Part shown: piece after piece, positions 8,641 through 15,823 of the stretch | How the letters are laid out: every line of letters starts with the position of its first letter | Position numbering within the stretch: the stretch's first letter is position 1 | Assembly: GCF_038008685.1 (NCBI RefSeq) | Contig: NZ_JBBOZQ010000001.1 | Coordinates: 3,968,001-4,032,000, forward strand | From: Lysinibacillus sp. FSL W8-0992 | GTDB taxonomy: Bacteria; Bacillota; Bacilli; Bacillales_A; Planococcaceae | DNA length: 64,000 bases | Direction: 5' to 3' | Notes under the pieces: model-generated | Told to the model about the DNA's origin: nothing | The model's input: only the letters and a program-made list of their open reading frames with translations | Database searches by the model: none | Position numbers and translations under genes: made by a program

Positions 8641-8673
8641 AAAAAATCTCGTCGTCTATAAATAGACGACGAG
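8641..8673 (-). terminator. Leader terminator (attenuator) of the EamA gene
   Basis: CTCGTCGTCTAT (8648-8659) pairs perfectly with ATAGACGACGAG (8662-8673), giving a 12-bp stem with a two-base loop, and the minus strand then reads ATTTTTT (8647-8641). It stands after the promoter and directly before the ribosome site of the EamA gene, so it is an attenuator and not an end-of-gene terminator. Confidence 0.8.
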
Positions 8674-8746
8674 CGAATGAAACAGAGCTAAAACTCTACA
8701 AAATTCCGCCACTCACGAACTCGTGAATGTTTGCTTATAAAATTAG
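8674..8746 (-). ncRNA. Structured leader RNA, possible riboswitch
   Basis: On the minus strand the transcript would start near 8744 and contain a 9-bp hairpin CATTCACGA/TCGTGAGTG (8727-8709), then a stem closed by GCGGAAT/ATTCGC with an inner AGAG/CTCT helix, and then the terminator stem. ACGAG in the first hairpin can instead pair with CTCGT at the base of the terminator, giving a plausible antiterminator. It has no T-box sequence and I cannot match it to a riboswitch class I know. Confidence 0.5.
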
Positions 8747-8750
8747 GACA

Positions 8751-8779
8751 ATTATATTCAAATATTTTCTAAGTGTCAA
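8751..8779 (-). promoter_or_regulatory. Consensus promoter of the EamA operon
   Basis: TTGACA at 8779-8774 and TATAAT at 8756-8751 on the minus strand, with a 17-base spacer, form a perfect sigma-A promoter. Such a strong promoter behind a terminator leader fits control by attenuation. Confidence 0.85.
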
Positions 8780-8821
8780 CACTATTTGAGTTTTTTTGCA
8801 CAATAGCTTTAGAATAATAAT

Positions 8822-8858
8822 TGATTAATAAGTTTCATTAAACTTTTATGATTAATTA
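8822..8858 (-). terminator. Imperfect hairpin after the Rrf2 gene
   Basis: TTGATTAATAAGTTT and AAACTTTTATGATTAAT form a long imperfect hairpin around CATT, 80 bases below the Rrf2 stop and before the EamA promoter. It is AT-rich, so termination strength is uncertain. Confidence 0.35.
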
Positions 8859-8938
8859 AAGGAACCACGTTTAACTAATGCACTTAAGTACATCCTTAGT
8901 ACTAAAGAGACCAATAAAATGCGCCTTAATTCAAAATA

Positions 8939-9445
8939 TCAACTAGTACCTCTCTTAATAAAATATTTTCTAGAATCTTCTCTCATTTTTTCTGATAACA
9001 CTGAATCGAGCTCCTGATTCAACCAATCAAGTGTCTTTTTTTGAAGAAACACACGCATTTGATTTTCTGCTTCTAACATAACCATGTTAATCGTACAAGT
9101 AGAGTTAGTTGTACATGATTGGCATTTCTCATCGTCTTGATACATCACATTATTTTTTAAAATATTTTTACATTGAAAAATTGGTTTGATACCTTCAACT
9201 GCCCTAATTACATCCCAAAAAGATATATTACTTGCTTCCTTTGCTAGTTTATAACCCCCATTCACCCCTGGAACAGAGATTACAATGCCAGCCTTTGATA
9301 ACTTACTGAAAACTTTCGATAAATAGGTTTCTGATAACCCTTGAAATTCTGCTAAATCTTTAATTCCAATCGTTTCATCAGAAGGTATATCGATCAAATA
9401 CACCAAACTGTGTAAAGCATATTCCACCATTACACTATATTTCAT
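8939..9445 (-). CDS. Rrf2 family transcriptional regulator
   Basis: A 168-residue Rrf2 protein. The winged helix has MKYSVMVEYALHSLVYLID, GIKDLAEFQGLSETYLSKVF and the family signature VPGVNGGYKLAKEASNISFW. Four cysteines follow (C-x17-C-x2-C-x5-C, in the segments FQCKN and KCQSCTTNSTCTIN), which could bind an Fe-S cluster or sense thiol-reactive compounds. It is divergent from an azoreductase gene, and two palindromes lie between them, so it probably represses that gene in response to electrophiles or redox stress (inference). Confidence 0.88.
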   Translation of the reverse strand: MKYSVMVEYALHSLVYLIDIPSDETIGIKDLAEFQGLSETYLSKVFSKLSKAGIVISVPGVNGGYKLAKEASNISFWDVIRAVEGIKPIFQCKNILKNNVMYQDDEKCQSCTTNSTCTINMVMLEAENQMRVFLQKKTLDWLNQELDSVLSEKMREDSRKYFIKRGTS

Positions 9446-9515
9446 ATTTATTCACCTACTCCTATAAGAAGATATTTTAATATTTCACATAGAAAAAAAC
9501 AATAAGTCCACATCA

Positions 9516-9544
9516 TTGACGGAAAAAGAAAAAAGCTATATATT
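9516..9544 (+). promoter_or_regulatory. Promoter of the azoreductase gene
   Basis: TTGACG (9516-9521), 17 bases, TATATT (9539-9544). The expected start of transcription falls at about 9551, on the first base of the palindrome at 9551-9565. Confidence 0.65.
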
Positions 9545-9550
9545 AATTAC

Positions 9551-9596
9551 GGATAAATATTATCCACGATTATTATTATCTACAATCAATATTGTA
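9551..9596. promoter_or_regulatory. Two palindromic operators, Rrf2/azoreductase
   Basis: GGATAAATATTATCC (9551-9565) is a perfect 6-bp palindrome with a three-base centre, placed at the predicted +1. TACAAT (9581-9586) and ATTGTA (9591-9596) form a second one before the ribosome site. Both lie between the divergent Rrf2 and azoreductase genes and are candidate Rrf2 sites. Confidence 0.6.
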
Positions 9597-9622
9597 TAGG
9601 AAATTTTAGGAGGAAAACAACT

Positions 9623-10264
9623 TTGAGTAAACTTTTGGTCATCAATGCACATCCTGAATTCGATTCTATAACTTCCGTTAGTTTAAATGCCTTACGTAAT
9701 TTTATGAACTTTTATAGAGAAGAAAATTCTAATGAAGAAATCATTGAGCAAATAAATTTATATGACGATTATATTCCTCAGTTGGATAAAACTATTTTCG
9801 ACGCTTGGAATAAACAAGCAAACAAAGAGGAGCTAACTGATGAACAATTAAATGCTATCACACGTATGAATGAGTTAGTCCAACAATTTAAAAGTGCCAA
9901 TAAATATATCATTGCTTATCCATTGCACAACTTCAATGTACCTTCAAAATTGAAAGATTATATGGATAATATTTTGATTGCTCGAGAAACATTTAAATAT
10001 ACTGAAAACGGTTCAGTTGGATTGTTAAATGACGGTCGGAGTATGGTTATTATCCAAGGAAGTGGTTCTATTTATACTAATAACGATTGGTATACAGAAG
10101 TAGAGTACTCCCATAAATATTTGAAATCTATGTTTAATTTTATGGGCATAGAAGATTATAAAATTATGCGTGTTCAAGGATCCTCTATAATAAATCGGGA
10201 AGAACTTTTGAAAAATGCTGTAAAAGAAGCCCAGCAATTAGCGTCCCAATTAGCTAATAAATAA
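9623..10264 (+). CDS. azoR: FMN-dependent NADH-azoreductase
   Basis: A 213-residue flavodoxin-like protein. It begins KLLVINAHPEFDSITS, the FMN phosphate loop of AzoR-type quinone/azo reductases, and later has YPLHNFNVPSKLKDYMDNI and an IIQGSGSIY strand-loop that binds the isoalloxazine ring. The family reduces quinones and azo dyes with NADH and protects against thiol stress from catechols and quinones. The start is TTG at 9623, after AGGAGGAAAAC. A divergent Rrf2 regulator and two operators suggest induction by electrophiles. A strong terminator follows. Confidence 0.88.
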   Translation: MSKLLVINAHPEFDSITSVSLNALRNFMNFYREENSNEEIIEQINLYDDYIPQLDKTIFDAWNKQANKEELTDEQLNAITRMNELVQQFKSANKYIIAYPLHNFNVPSKLKDYMDNILIARETFKYTENGSVGLLNDGRSMVIIQGSGSIYTNNDWYTEVEYSHKYLKSMFNFMGIEDYKIMRVQGSSIINREELLKNAVKEAQQLASQLANK

Positions 10265-10271
10265 AGAAATG

Positions 10272-10312
10272 AAAAAGGGAAGAAAGCGATATTTTCCGCT
10301 TCTTCCCTTTTT
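10272..10312 (+). terminator. Terminator after azoR
   Basis: AAAAAGGGAAGAAAGCG pairs with CGCTTCTTCCCTTTTT with one bulged A, ending in a T-run, directly behind the azoreductase stop. Confidence 0.85.
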
Positions 10313-10358
10313 ACTACTATATTATGGCTTTGGGACCCTATTGGTGGAATAAGAAAAA

Positions 10359-10802
10359 TTAGTCTTGATAGCAAGTCTCATAATCATCTTTCATTAACAA
10401 GCTTTTACAAGCCAACCCATTTTCATGATAAATTTCTTTTTCAACTTTTAATTCGATACTTCTATTTGAATTCGGAAAATTAGGTTCATCATTAAGAATG
10501 TACAGGGTATCTGTATCGAGCCACTTCATAGCAAAATTACTTTTTGCATCACTATAATAAATAATTTGTACTTTATCATTCTCAATATTATTTGTAATTT
10601 CCACCCATACATTAACACCACCTGCTGCACCACCAAATGGCTCGTAATAAGCATTAGCAGTATACTTTTCTGTAGGGGATATAACAGGTCCGGGCCCCTT
10701 TTGGACGAATTCTCTGTCTATTTCACTAAATGTAAAAAAATATGTTTCATATAGATAAATGGACGAAACTAAAGCAATCCCAGATAGCGTTGCCAACAGC
10801 AT
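10359..10802 (-). CDS. DUF5412-like membrane-anchored protein, N-terminus possibly frameshifted
   Basis: A 147-residue protein with a hydrophobic N-terminal segment (TLSGIALVSSIYLYETYFF) and an extracellular domain containing SPTEKYTANAYYEPFGGAAG, GVNVWVEITN and MKWLDTDTLYI, a pattern I associate with DUF5412. The annotated ATG lacks a ribosome site. In the same frame, about 40 codons upstream encode another membrane helix without any start codon, while ATGGAAGAG at 10930 begins a seven-codon frame ending TAA. One extra G in the GGG at 10921-10923 would join them, so the gene may carry a one-base deletion. Function unknown. Confidence 0.6.
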   Translation of the reverse strand: MLLATLSGIALVSSIYLYETYFFTFSEIDREFVQKGPGPVISPTEKYTANAYYEPFGGAAGGVNVWVEITNNIENDKVQIIYYSDAKSNFAMKWLDTDTLYILNDEPNFPNSNRSIELKVEKEIYHENGLACKSLLMKDDYETCYQD

Positions 10803-10958
10803 TTTTTTAGGAAAAGGTTTCTTTTTAATGAAGGCAATTATTATGTTAGTACATAAAATTAAAAATAAAATAATAGTTATAAATGCAATTAAGAGACCGA
10901 ATAAAATTAAAATAATAATCCCTCTTCCATAAATACGTCGATACTTTCAAAATAAGCG

Positions 10959-11468
10959 TTAATTTAATGGGTATTTAATCTTTTTATTTAATTCTTCTGC
11001 TTGATTTATAAAGGTATCCATATCTGCGCGTATCGTCATATTTAATCCTAATCCTACGTCACGAAGTGTTTCTCGCAACTCTTCAAAATTCTTTTTATCC
11101 TCTTCAGTTAACTCAGCAAAACTATATAATTTATCATTAGGATATTGTTTTAATGTAGAATATAAGTGTTCAAGAATGTAATTGTCACTATTAGAGAGCA
11201 TTCCTAATTGTTTTCCAGTATTCATACCTAGCCAAATACCATTCAATACATCTCCTAATTCCGTTGTAACCAAATTGGGATTTGACCAATTATCTTGAAT
11301 CTGATTATCTATTAAACCTTCAAGTTCTACTAAATTATGTTGTACTTCCGTAACGAGAACTTGCTCTTTAACAAAGTTCATCTTTATTATTCCCCAAGCT
11401 ATTATTGCGATAAGGAAAATGTTCAAACCTAATGAAATTCGAAATAGTACTTTTTTCTTTTTAGTCAA
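10959..11468 (-). CDS. Hypothetical membrane-anchored protein
   Basis: About 169 residues: a lysine-rich cytoplasmic tip (LTKKKKVLF), one transmembrane helix (SLGLNIFLIAIIAWGI), then a helical, acidic extracellular region rich in E, D, N and L with no recognisable domain. The frame extends to an ATG at 11501 without a ribosome site, whereas a GAGGAGGGGAG tract precedes TTG at 11468, which I prefer. It lies immediately upstream of the DUF5412-like gene on the same strand and is probably cotranscribed with it. Function unknown. Confidence 0.6.
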   Translation of the reverse strand: MTKKKKVLFRISLGLNIFLIAIIAWGIIKMNFVKEQVLVTEVQHNLVELEGLIDNQIQDNWSNPNLVTTELGDVLNGIWLGMNTGKQLGMLSNSDNYILEHLYSTLKQYPNDKLYSFAELTEEDKKNFEELRETLRDVGLGLNMTIRADMDTFINQAEELNKKIKYPLN

Positions 11469-12035
11469 TTTTCTTCTCCCCTCCTCAATAAATTTTATCA
11501 TAAATTATTAAAGTGTTTTGCCCCGCTAGTTCAATAATAAAAAAGAGCTGCATATGCAACTCAATGTTCTACAAGTAAAGCCCTTGTTAGTATAAGTATA
11601 GTTCTTCACATACATAAAAATAGAAAGTAAAAAAGAATCGAACTTCATTTTAATTAATACTTTAGCGTCATTAAGCCCAACTGCATATTCCATCAACTCT
11701 CCTCGATTTTCCATCCCTCTTCACCTCAAGTCCAAAATCTCGAAAGAACTCTTTTGCAAACTCAAATTGAAGTTTGAATTCACTTTATATTTGCAAATGA
11801 AAAACATTCTGCAACTCATCTGTAATTGACTCAATATTTTTTATTATTTAAAGACCAACTTATAACAACTCTTCTATTTACATTTCTCCATTTTCCCTTT
11901 TCAGCTAACTTGCCTCGTTAACACAAGAAGCGATTGCTCTAAATTGAACAATCGCACTCAGTTAGTTGAAGAATAAAATGAAATGTTACTTAAGTATTCA
12001 GTAACGTATTCCTGAGAGATCCTTACTAATTTATC
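11469..12035. other. Gene-poor stretch with GAGCTGC repeat
   Basis: At 11537-11563 it holds a third copy of the GAGCTGC hairpin repeat, followed by a CAAGTAAAGCCCTTGTTAG tail related to the one near 59130. A 62-codon reverse frame (11714-11526) with a nearby GAGGTGAAGAGGG tract runs into this repeat and may be a truncated gene, but it has no recognisable content. Near 11930-11985 there are loose matches to the other intergenic repeat modules. Confidence 0.4.
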
Positions 12036-13289
12036 TTATAAAATAGTTTTCAAAATCGTTAAGATAATGCCTATGAAAAATCCGCATACAGCTCCATTCA
12101 CTCGTATCCATTGTAGATCCTTACCAATGTTATTTTCCATCATATTAATAAGTGTTTCGTTATCCAATTTTTCCAGATTTTCTTTCACAAGAACGCCTAT
12201 TTTTGAATGGTTCTTATCAAGATAATATATAATTTGATTTTGAATCCAATTTTCAATACTTTCCATTTTCTTAGGTGTTTCTAGTATGTTATTTATAAAG
12301 CTTCGAATAAATGAAATGATATACCTTTCAATAAATTCTTCATCTTCAGCTAGAACTATCAACTTTTTCTGTAGTTGCTTTAAAATCTCAGTAATTTGAT
12401 CTATCGAGCTCCAATTGTTTACTTGTGTATTCTTCCAATTATTAATTTCAACCATTAATTCTTCCTTATCAGGTAAGCCTTCTAACTCTTCGCGAATTCG
12501 GGAAAGAATCAAATGCCTATATGGGTTATCCTCTCTTTGTAAAAGAGTGATTCTTTTAAGAATAAATGGTTGAAGCATATTCCCTAACTTTTCCTCATTT
12601 ACTAAATTGCGAAAAGAACTAATAGCCAACTTTAAAAAACCCTCTGCTTCGATATTATCAAGTAATTGTTTGGCTATTACTCCTATTTTTTGCTTTGTCT
12701 CTTCTTTTGATATCCACTTTTCGATTTCAGTCAAGCTATAGTTCAAAGTTTTTTCATCTAATTTTTCGTTTAGTGCTAGGGTAATCGTAGATTGAAGAAT
12801 TTTTTCTACTTTTAAAGCGTGAAGATATTCCTTTACCTCTTTTTCAATAGACGGAGCTATTTTTTCTAAATTTGCAAAGCTGATTATCTCCTTAAGAATC
12901 GAACTAATTCTTCTTTTCAAATTTGCTGCTGACAATTCTTTCTCAGCAATTTGTAGGAGTTTATCTGCAAATTGAATTTGTTTGATTTTCTCTATAATAC
13001 TTTCTTTAGTCAGCCAATCTTTTTCAAGCATAGATATAAGAGCTTTAATCATTCTATCTCGGTTTTTTGGAAGCAATGCCGTATGTGGAATGGGGATACC
13101 CAGAGGATGTCGAAAAAGAGCTGTAACAGCAAACCAATCTGCCAGTCCACCAACTAGTCCTGCTTCAAATCCACCTTGCAATAATCGACCCATAAAGGTC
13201 TCTTGAAAAGGAATCGTTATAAGAAAACCTGCACCCATAACGCCTAAAGAAATTTTCGCTAAATAATTTGATTTTTTTCCGTTTTTCAT
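12036..13289 (-). CDS. DUF445 family membrane-associated protein
   Basis: A protein of about 417 residues. The N-terminus has a hydrophobic helix and the DUF445 signature GGFEAGLVGGLADWFAVTAL followed by FRHPLGIPIPHTALLPKNRD. The middle is long amphipathic helix, and the C-terminus ends with a second hydrophobic helix (WIRVNGAVCGFFIGIILTIL), also typical. DUF445 proteins (YheB/YtwI type) have no proven biochemical role; some are linked to the cell envelope or spores. ATG 13289 follows AAAAGGTTGA. Confidence 0.82.
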   Translation of the reverse strand: MKNGKKSNYLAKISLGVMGAGFLITIPFQETFMGRLLQGGFEAGLVGGLADWFAVTALFRHPLGIPIPHTALLPKNRDRMIKALISMLEKDWLTKESIIEKIKQIQFADKLLQIAEKELSAANLKRRISSILKEIISFANLEKIAPSIEKEVKEYLHALKVEKILQSTITLALNEKLDEKTLNYSLTEIEKWISKEETKQKIGVIAKQLLDNIEAEGFLKLAISSFRNLVNEEKLGNMLQPFILKRITLLQREDNPYRHLILSRIREELEGLPDKEELMVEINNWKNTQVNNWSSIDQITEILKQLQKKLIVLAEDEEFIERYIISFIRSFINNILETPKKMESIENWIQNQIIYYLDKNHSKIGVLVKENLEKLDNETLINMMENNIGKDLQWIRVNGAVCGFFIGIILTILKTIL

Positions 13290-13460
13290 CAATGTAATCA
13301 ACCTTTTAAATTATTCTTGATACAAATTTGTTTTAATTAAATTTTGAATTTTAGTATTTACATTTGTCGTTTTTCCTCTGTTTTTAAAAACCGCACTTAC
13401 TTATGATATTGTTCACCGAAACTAATATTAAATTCTTTATAAAAATAAAATTTTATAACG

Positions 13461-14351
13461 TCAATTATTCAAAAGAGTATCTCTAGCCGAGTTCAAAAAA
13501 GCTTCGATGGCAGGCGAAATCCATTTCTCTTCATGCCAAAACATTTGGGTTGCAAATGATGTGGCTGTCAAATCCCACGGCAACGGGACCAATTCTCCCC
13601 TACTTATTTCTGCTGTCACGGCCATTTCAGGCAATATGGCAATGCCCATTCCTATTATCGCACATTGTTTAATCGCCTCGGCGCTGTTAAATTCTAATTC
13701 GGTAATTCCACCCATGCCTTTTTGCGAAAGACTTCGTTCAAAAAACGTGCGATAGGAGCATCCCTTCTCCGTCAACAAAAAGGTCTCACCATTAAAATCA
13801 CCAATAACTAACTCAGTACGTGCAGCCAAAGGATGATCAGGTGATGCCAATAAATAAAAGGGCTCATCCAGCATTTTTTCTCCGCAAAATCCTATTTCAC
13901 CCTTGTCCTCATCCAGCATAAAAATAATATCCGCGTCCCCTTCCCGCAAGCTCTGTTTAAGGTTCGAATGAGCAAGCGGCCGAAACATAAGTCGAATTCC
14001 TGGATAGCGTAAGCGAAAGCGGCGTAGTACTGCTGGAAGCCGATACGCGCACAATGTTTCATCCGCACTGATGATCACAGTACCCGTCACCTCGCCAGAT
14101 TGCTTAACGGCATGCTGCGCTTCTTCAAGTTCACTCAATATGTCTGCTACATAGCCGAGAAAACGTCTCCCTGCATCTGTCAGAATCACTTTTTTACCTA
14201 GTCTGTCCACTAGCTTGACACCTAGTTCTTCCTCCAATGCCTTCATCTGCATCGTAACCGTTGAGGGGACATAGTTTTGCACTTCTGCAGCGCGGCTAAA
14301 ATTGAGTGTGGAAGCAAGCGTATAAAAGGTCTTTAGTTGGCGTAATTCCAT
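13461..14351 (-). CDS. LysR family transcriptional regulator
   Basis: A LysR protein of about 296 residues with MELRQLKTFYTLASTLNFSR and AAEVQNYVPSTVTMQMKALE as helix-turn-helix. The effector domain starts near residue 90 (GTVIISADETLCAYRLPAVL). Its codon use is visibly more GC-rich than its neighbours, which may mark transfer. It is divergent from the MetX-like hydrolase, with an inverted repeat GTTCA-N7-TGAAC in the intergenic region, so it probably regulates that gene. Confidence 0.88.
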   Translation of the reverse strand: MELRQLKTFYTLASTLNFSRAAEVQNYVPSTVTMQMKALEEELGVKLVDRLGKKVILTDAGRRFLGYVADILSELEEAQHAVKQSGEVTGTVIISADETLCAYRLPAVLRRFRLRYPGIRLMFRPLAHSNLKQSLREGDADIIFMLDEDKGEIGFCGEKMLDEPFYLLASPDHPLAARTELVIGDFNGETFLLTEKGCSYRTFFERSLSQKGMGGITELEFNSAEAIKQCAIIGMGIAILPEMAVTAEISRGELVPLPWDLTATSFATQMFWHEEKWISPAIEAFLNSARDTLLNN

Positions 14352-14369
14352 CTTACCTACCACCCCTTA

Positions 14370-14386
14370 GTTCAAAAATAATGAAC
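14370..14386. promoter_or_regulatory. LysR-type inverted repeat
   Basis: GTTCA (14370-14374) and TGAAC (14382-14386) are perfect arms around seven A/T bases, matching the T-N11-A form of LysR boxes. It lies 19 bases from the LysR start and upstream of the hydrolase promoter. Confidence 0.55.
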
Positions 14387-14407
14387 GTTCTATTCAAAAA
14401 CGTTTCT

Positions 14408-14436
14408 TTGACTTAACAATAGCACCATCGTACAGT
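14408..14436 (+). promoter_or_regulatory. Promoter of the MetX-like gene
   Basis: TTGACT (14408-14413), 17 bases, TACAGT (14431-14436). The LysR box lies 22 bases upstream, a usual activator position. Confidence 0.55.
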
Positions 14437-14485
14437 TATCACAAGAAAGGCAATCCATCTTTAACTATGAAAAGGAGTTTTTTAC

Positions 14486-15496
14486 ATGAAAGATTATGAA
14501 CTTTACGAACTAGGTGATGTTCTGTTGCAATCTGGTGACACTCTGCCAAATGCCATTCTCGCCTACAAAACATACGGAACACTAAATGCAGAAAAAAATA
14601 ATGTAATTGTTTATCCTACCTGGTTTGCAGGTCTACATACCGATAATGAATGGCTAATCGGAACTGGCAAGGCACTGGATCCAGAAAAGTATTTCATCAT
14701 CATACCGAATATGCTTGGTAATGGATTATCCTCTTCACCAAGCAATACTCCACCACCTTATCATCAAGCGAATTTTCCACTAATTTCGATTTATGATAAC
14801 GTGCGACTACAGCATCAATTGGTTACTCAAAAGTTTGGTATTACAAAAATTGCACTCGTTGTTGGCTGGTCACTAGGTGCTGTGCAGACCTTTCAATGGG
14901 GAGCAAGTTATCCCGATATGATCGAACGAATCGCTCCATTCGGTGGTACTGCCATGACCCGACCACATGCAAAGGTTGTATTTGAAGGAATGATTGCTGC
15001 CCTTCAGGCTGATTCTAACTGGAAGAATGGCTTTTACACACAGCAACCTACAGCAGGATTGGCAGCCATGGGGCGAGTCTATGCAGCTTGGGGCTTCTCG
15101 CAGGCTTATTATTTGGAACAGCTTTATCAGCAAGAAGGCTACCAAACACTCGAGGAATACCTTGTAGACTACTGGGATCAAGTGTTTTTGACCTTTGATG
15201 CCAATGACCTGATCACCATGTTACGTACCGGAATGACTGGCAATATTTGTGCAAATCCAGCATATGACGGCGATTTTGAACTTGCTTTAAGTAAAATTAC
15301 AGCACGGGCGTTGGTCATGCCAGGAAGTACAGATCTTTTCTTTCCCCCCCAGGACAACAAATATGAGGTACAACAAATGCCAAATGCCCACTTTCTCCCG
15401 ATTGAATCGAAGTGGGGGCATTGCGCAGGAATTGGACAGCATGATCCAGATTCCGTATTTATAGATAAAAACCTAAAAATGTTACTACTTGAATAA
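14486..15496 (+). CDS. MetX-like alpha/beta hydrolase (homoserine acetyltransferase fold)
   Basis: A 336-residue alpha/beta-hydrolase of the homoserine O-acetyltransferase superfamily. It begins with the family pattern LPNAILAYKTYGTLNAEKNN, followed by an oxyanion-side WFAGLH. The nucleophile elbow is GWSLGAVQTFQWG (serine about residue 131), instead of the GGSMGG of true MetX. The acid is in MPGSTDLFFPP and the histidine in ESKWGHCAG. It may be an esterase or acyltransferase of unknown substrate. AAAAGGAG precedes the ATG. The divergent LysR gene is the likely regulator. Confidence 0.82.
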   Translation: MKDYELYELGDVLLQSGDTLPNAILAYKTYGTLNAEKNNVIVYPTWFAGLHTDNEWLIGTGKALDPEKYFIIIPNMLGNGLSSSPSNTPPPYHQANFPLISIYDNVRLQHQLVTQKFGITKIALVVGWSLGAVQTFQWGASYPDMIERIAPFGGTAMTRPHAKVVFEGMIAALQADSNWKNGFYTQQPTAGLAAMGRVYAAWGFSQAYYLEQLYQQEGYQTLEEYLVDYWDQVFLTFDANDLITMLRTGMTGNICANPAYDGDFELALSKITARALVMPGSTDLFFPPQDNKYEVQQMPNAHFLPIESKWGHCAGIGQHDPDSVFIDKNLKMLLLE

Positions 15497-15643
15497 CATC
15501 TTCAAACACTTGATTTTCCCTTGCATGGGAAGCTGTCTACTTCCATTATGTTATAGATTGAGAGTGATATTTTTAAAAAACCAGTAAGTTTACTAGGCTA
15601 AGTAAAGTATTCTTAAAAACATTCACTATTATGATCAGATTGG

Positions 15644-15823
15644 AACTTTGCTTGTACAGCCTGTGTTGCTTTAGCAAAATGGATTGTGAAAAATAACTAT
15701 CAGATTTAGGAAAACGAACTTGGTAGGGAAATATATTTACCATTATCTACAACAGAAGCACTATTACTTGAAATACAAATTCCAATTGCAAATAGAAAAC
15801 TAGAGGAGGAGTGGTTGCGCTGA
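15644..15823 (+). pseudogene. Decayed ORF overlapping the MFS start
   Basis: One frame reads NFACTACVALAKWIVKNNYQ, then an in-frame TAG at 15707-15709, then ENELGREIYLPLSTTEALL and on to IANRKLEEEWLR before TGA at 15821. The protein-like composition across the stop suggests the 3' end of a lost gene. Its last codons overlap the start of the MFS gene. I do not recognise the family. Confidence 0.45.

Noticed and set aside
8674-8746. T-box or preQ1/purine riboswitch upstream of the EamA gene
   Set aside because: No GGGTGGnACCGCG-like box and none of the core sequences of those riboswitches are present.
11526-11714. 62-codon reverse frame beginning MENRGELMEYAVGLNDAKVL with a purine-rich tract in front
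   Set aside because: It runs into a repeat and the second half looks like translated repeat DNA; no domain or homology pattern is visible, so it is not listed as a gene.
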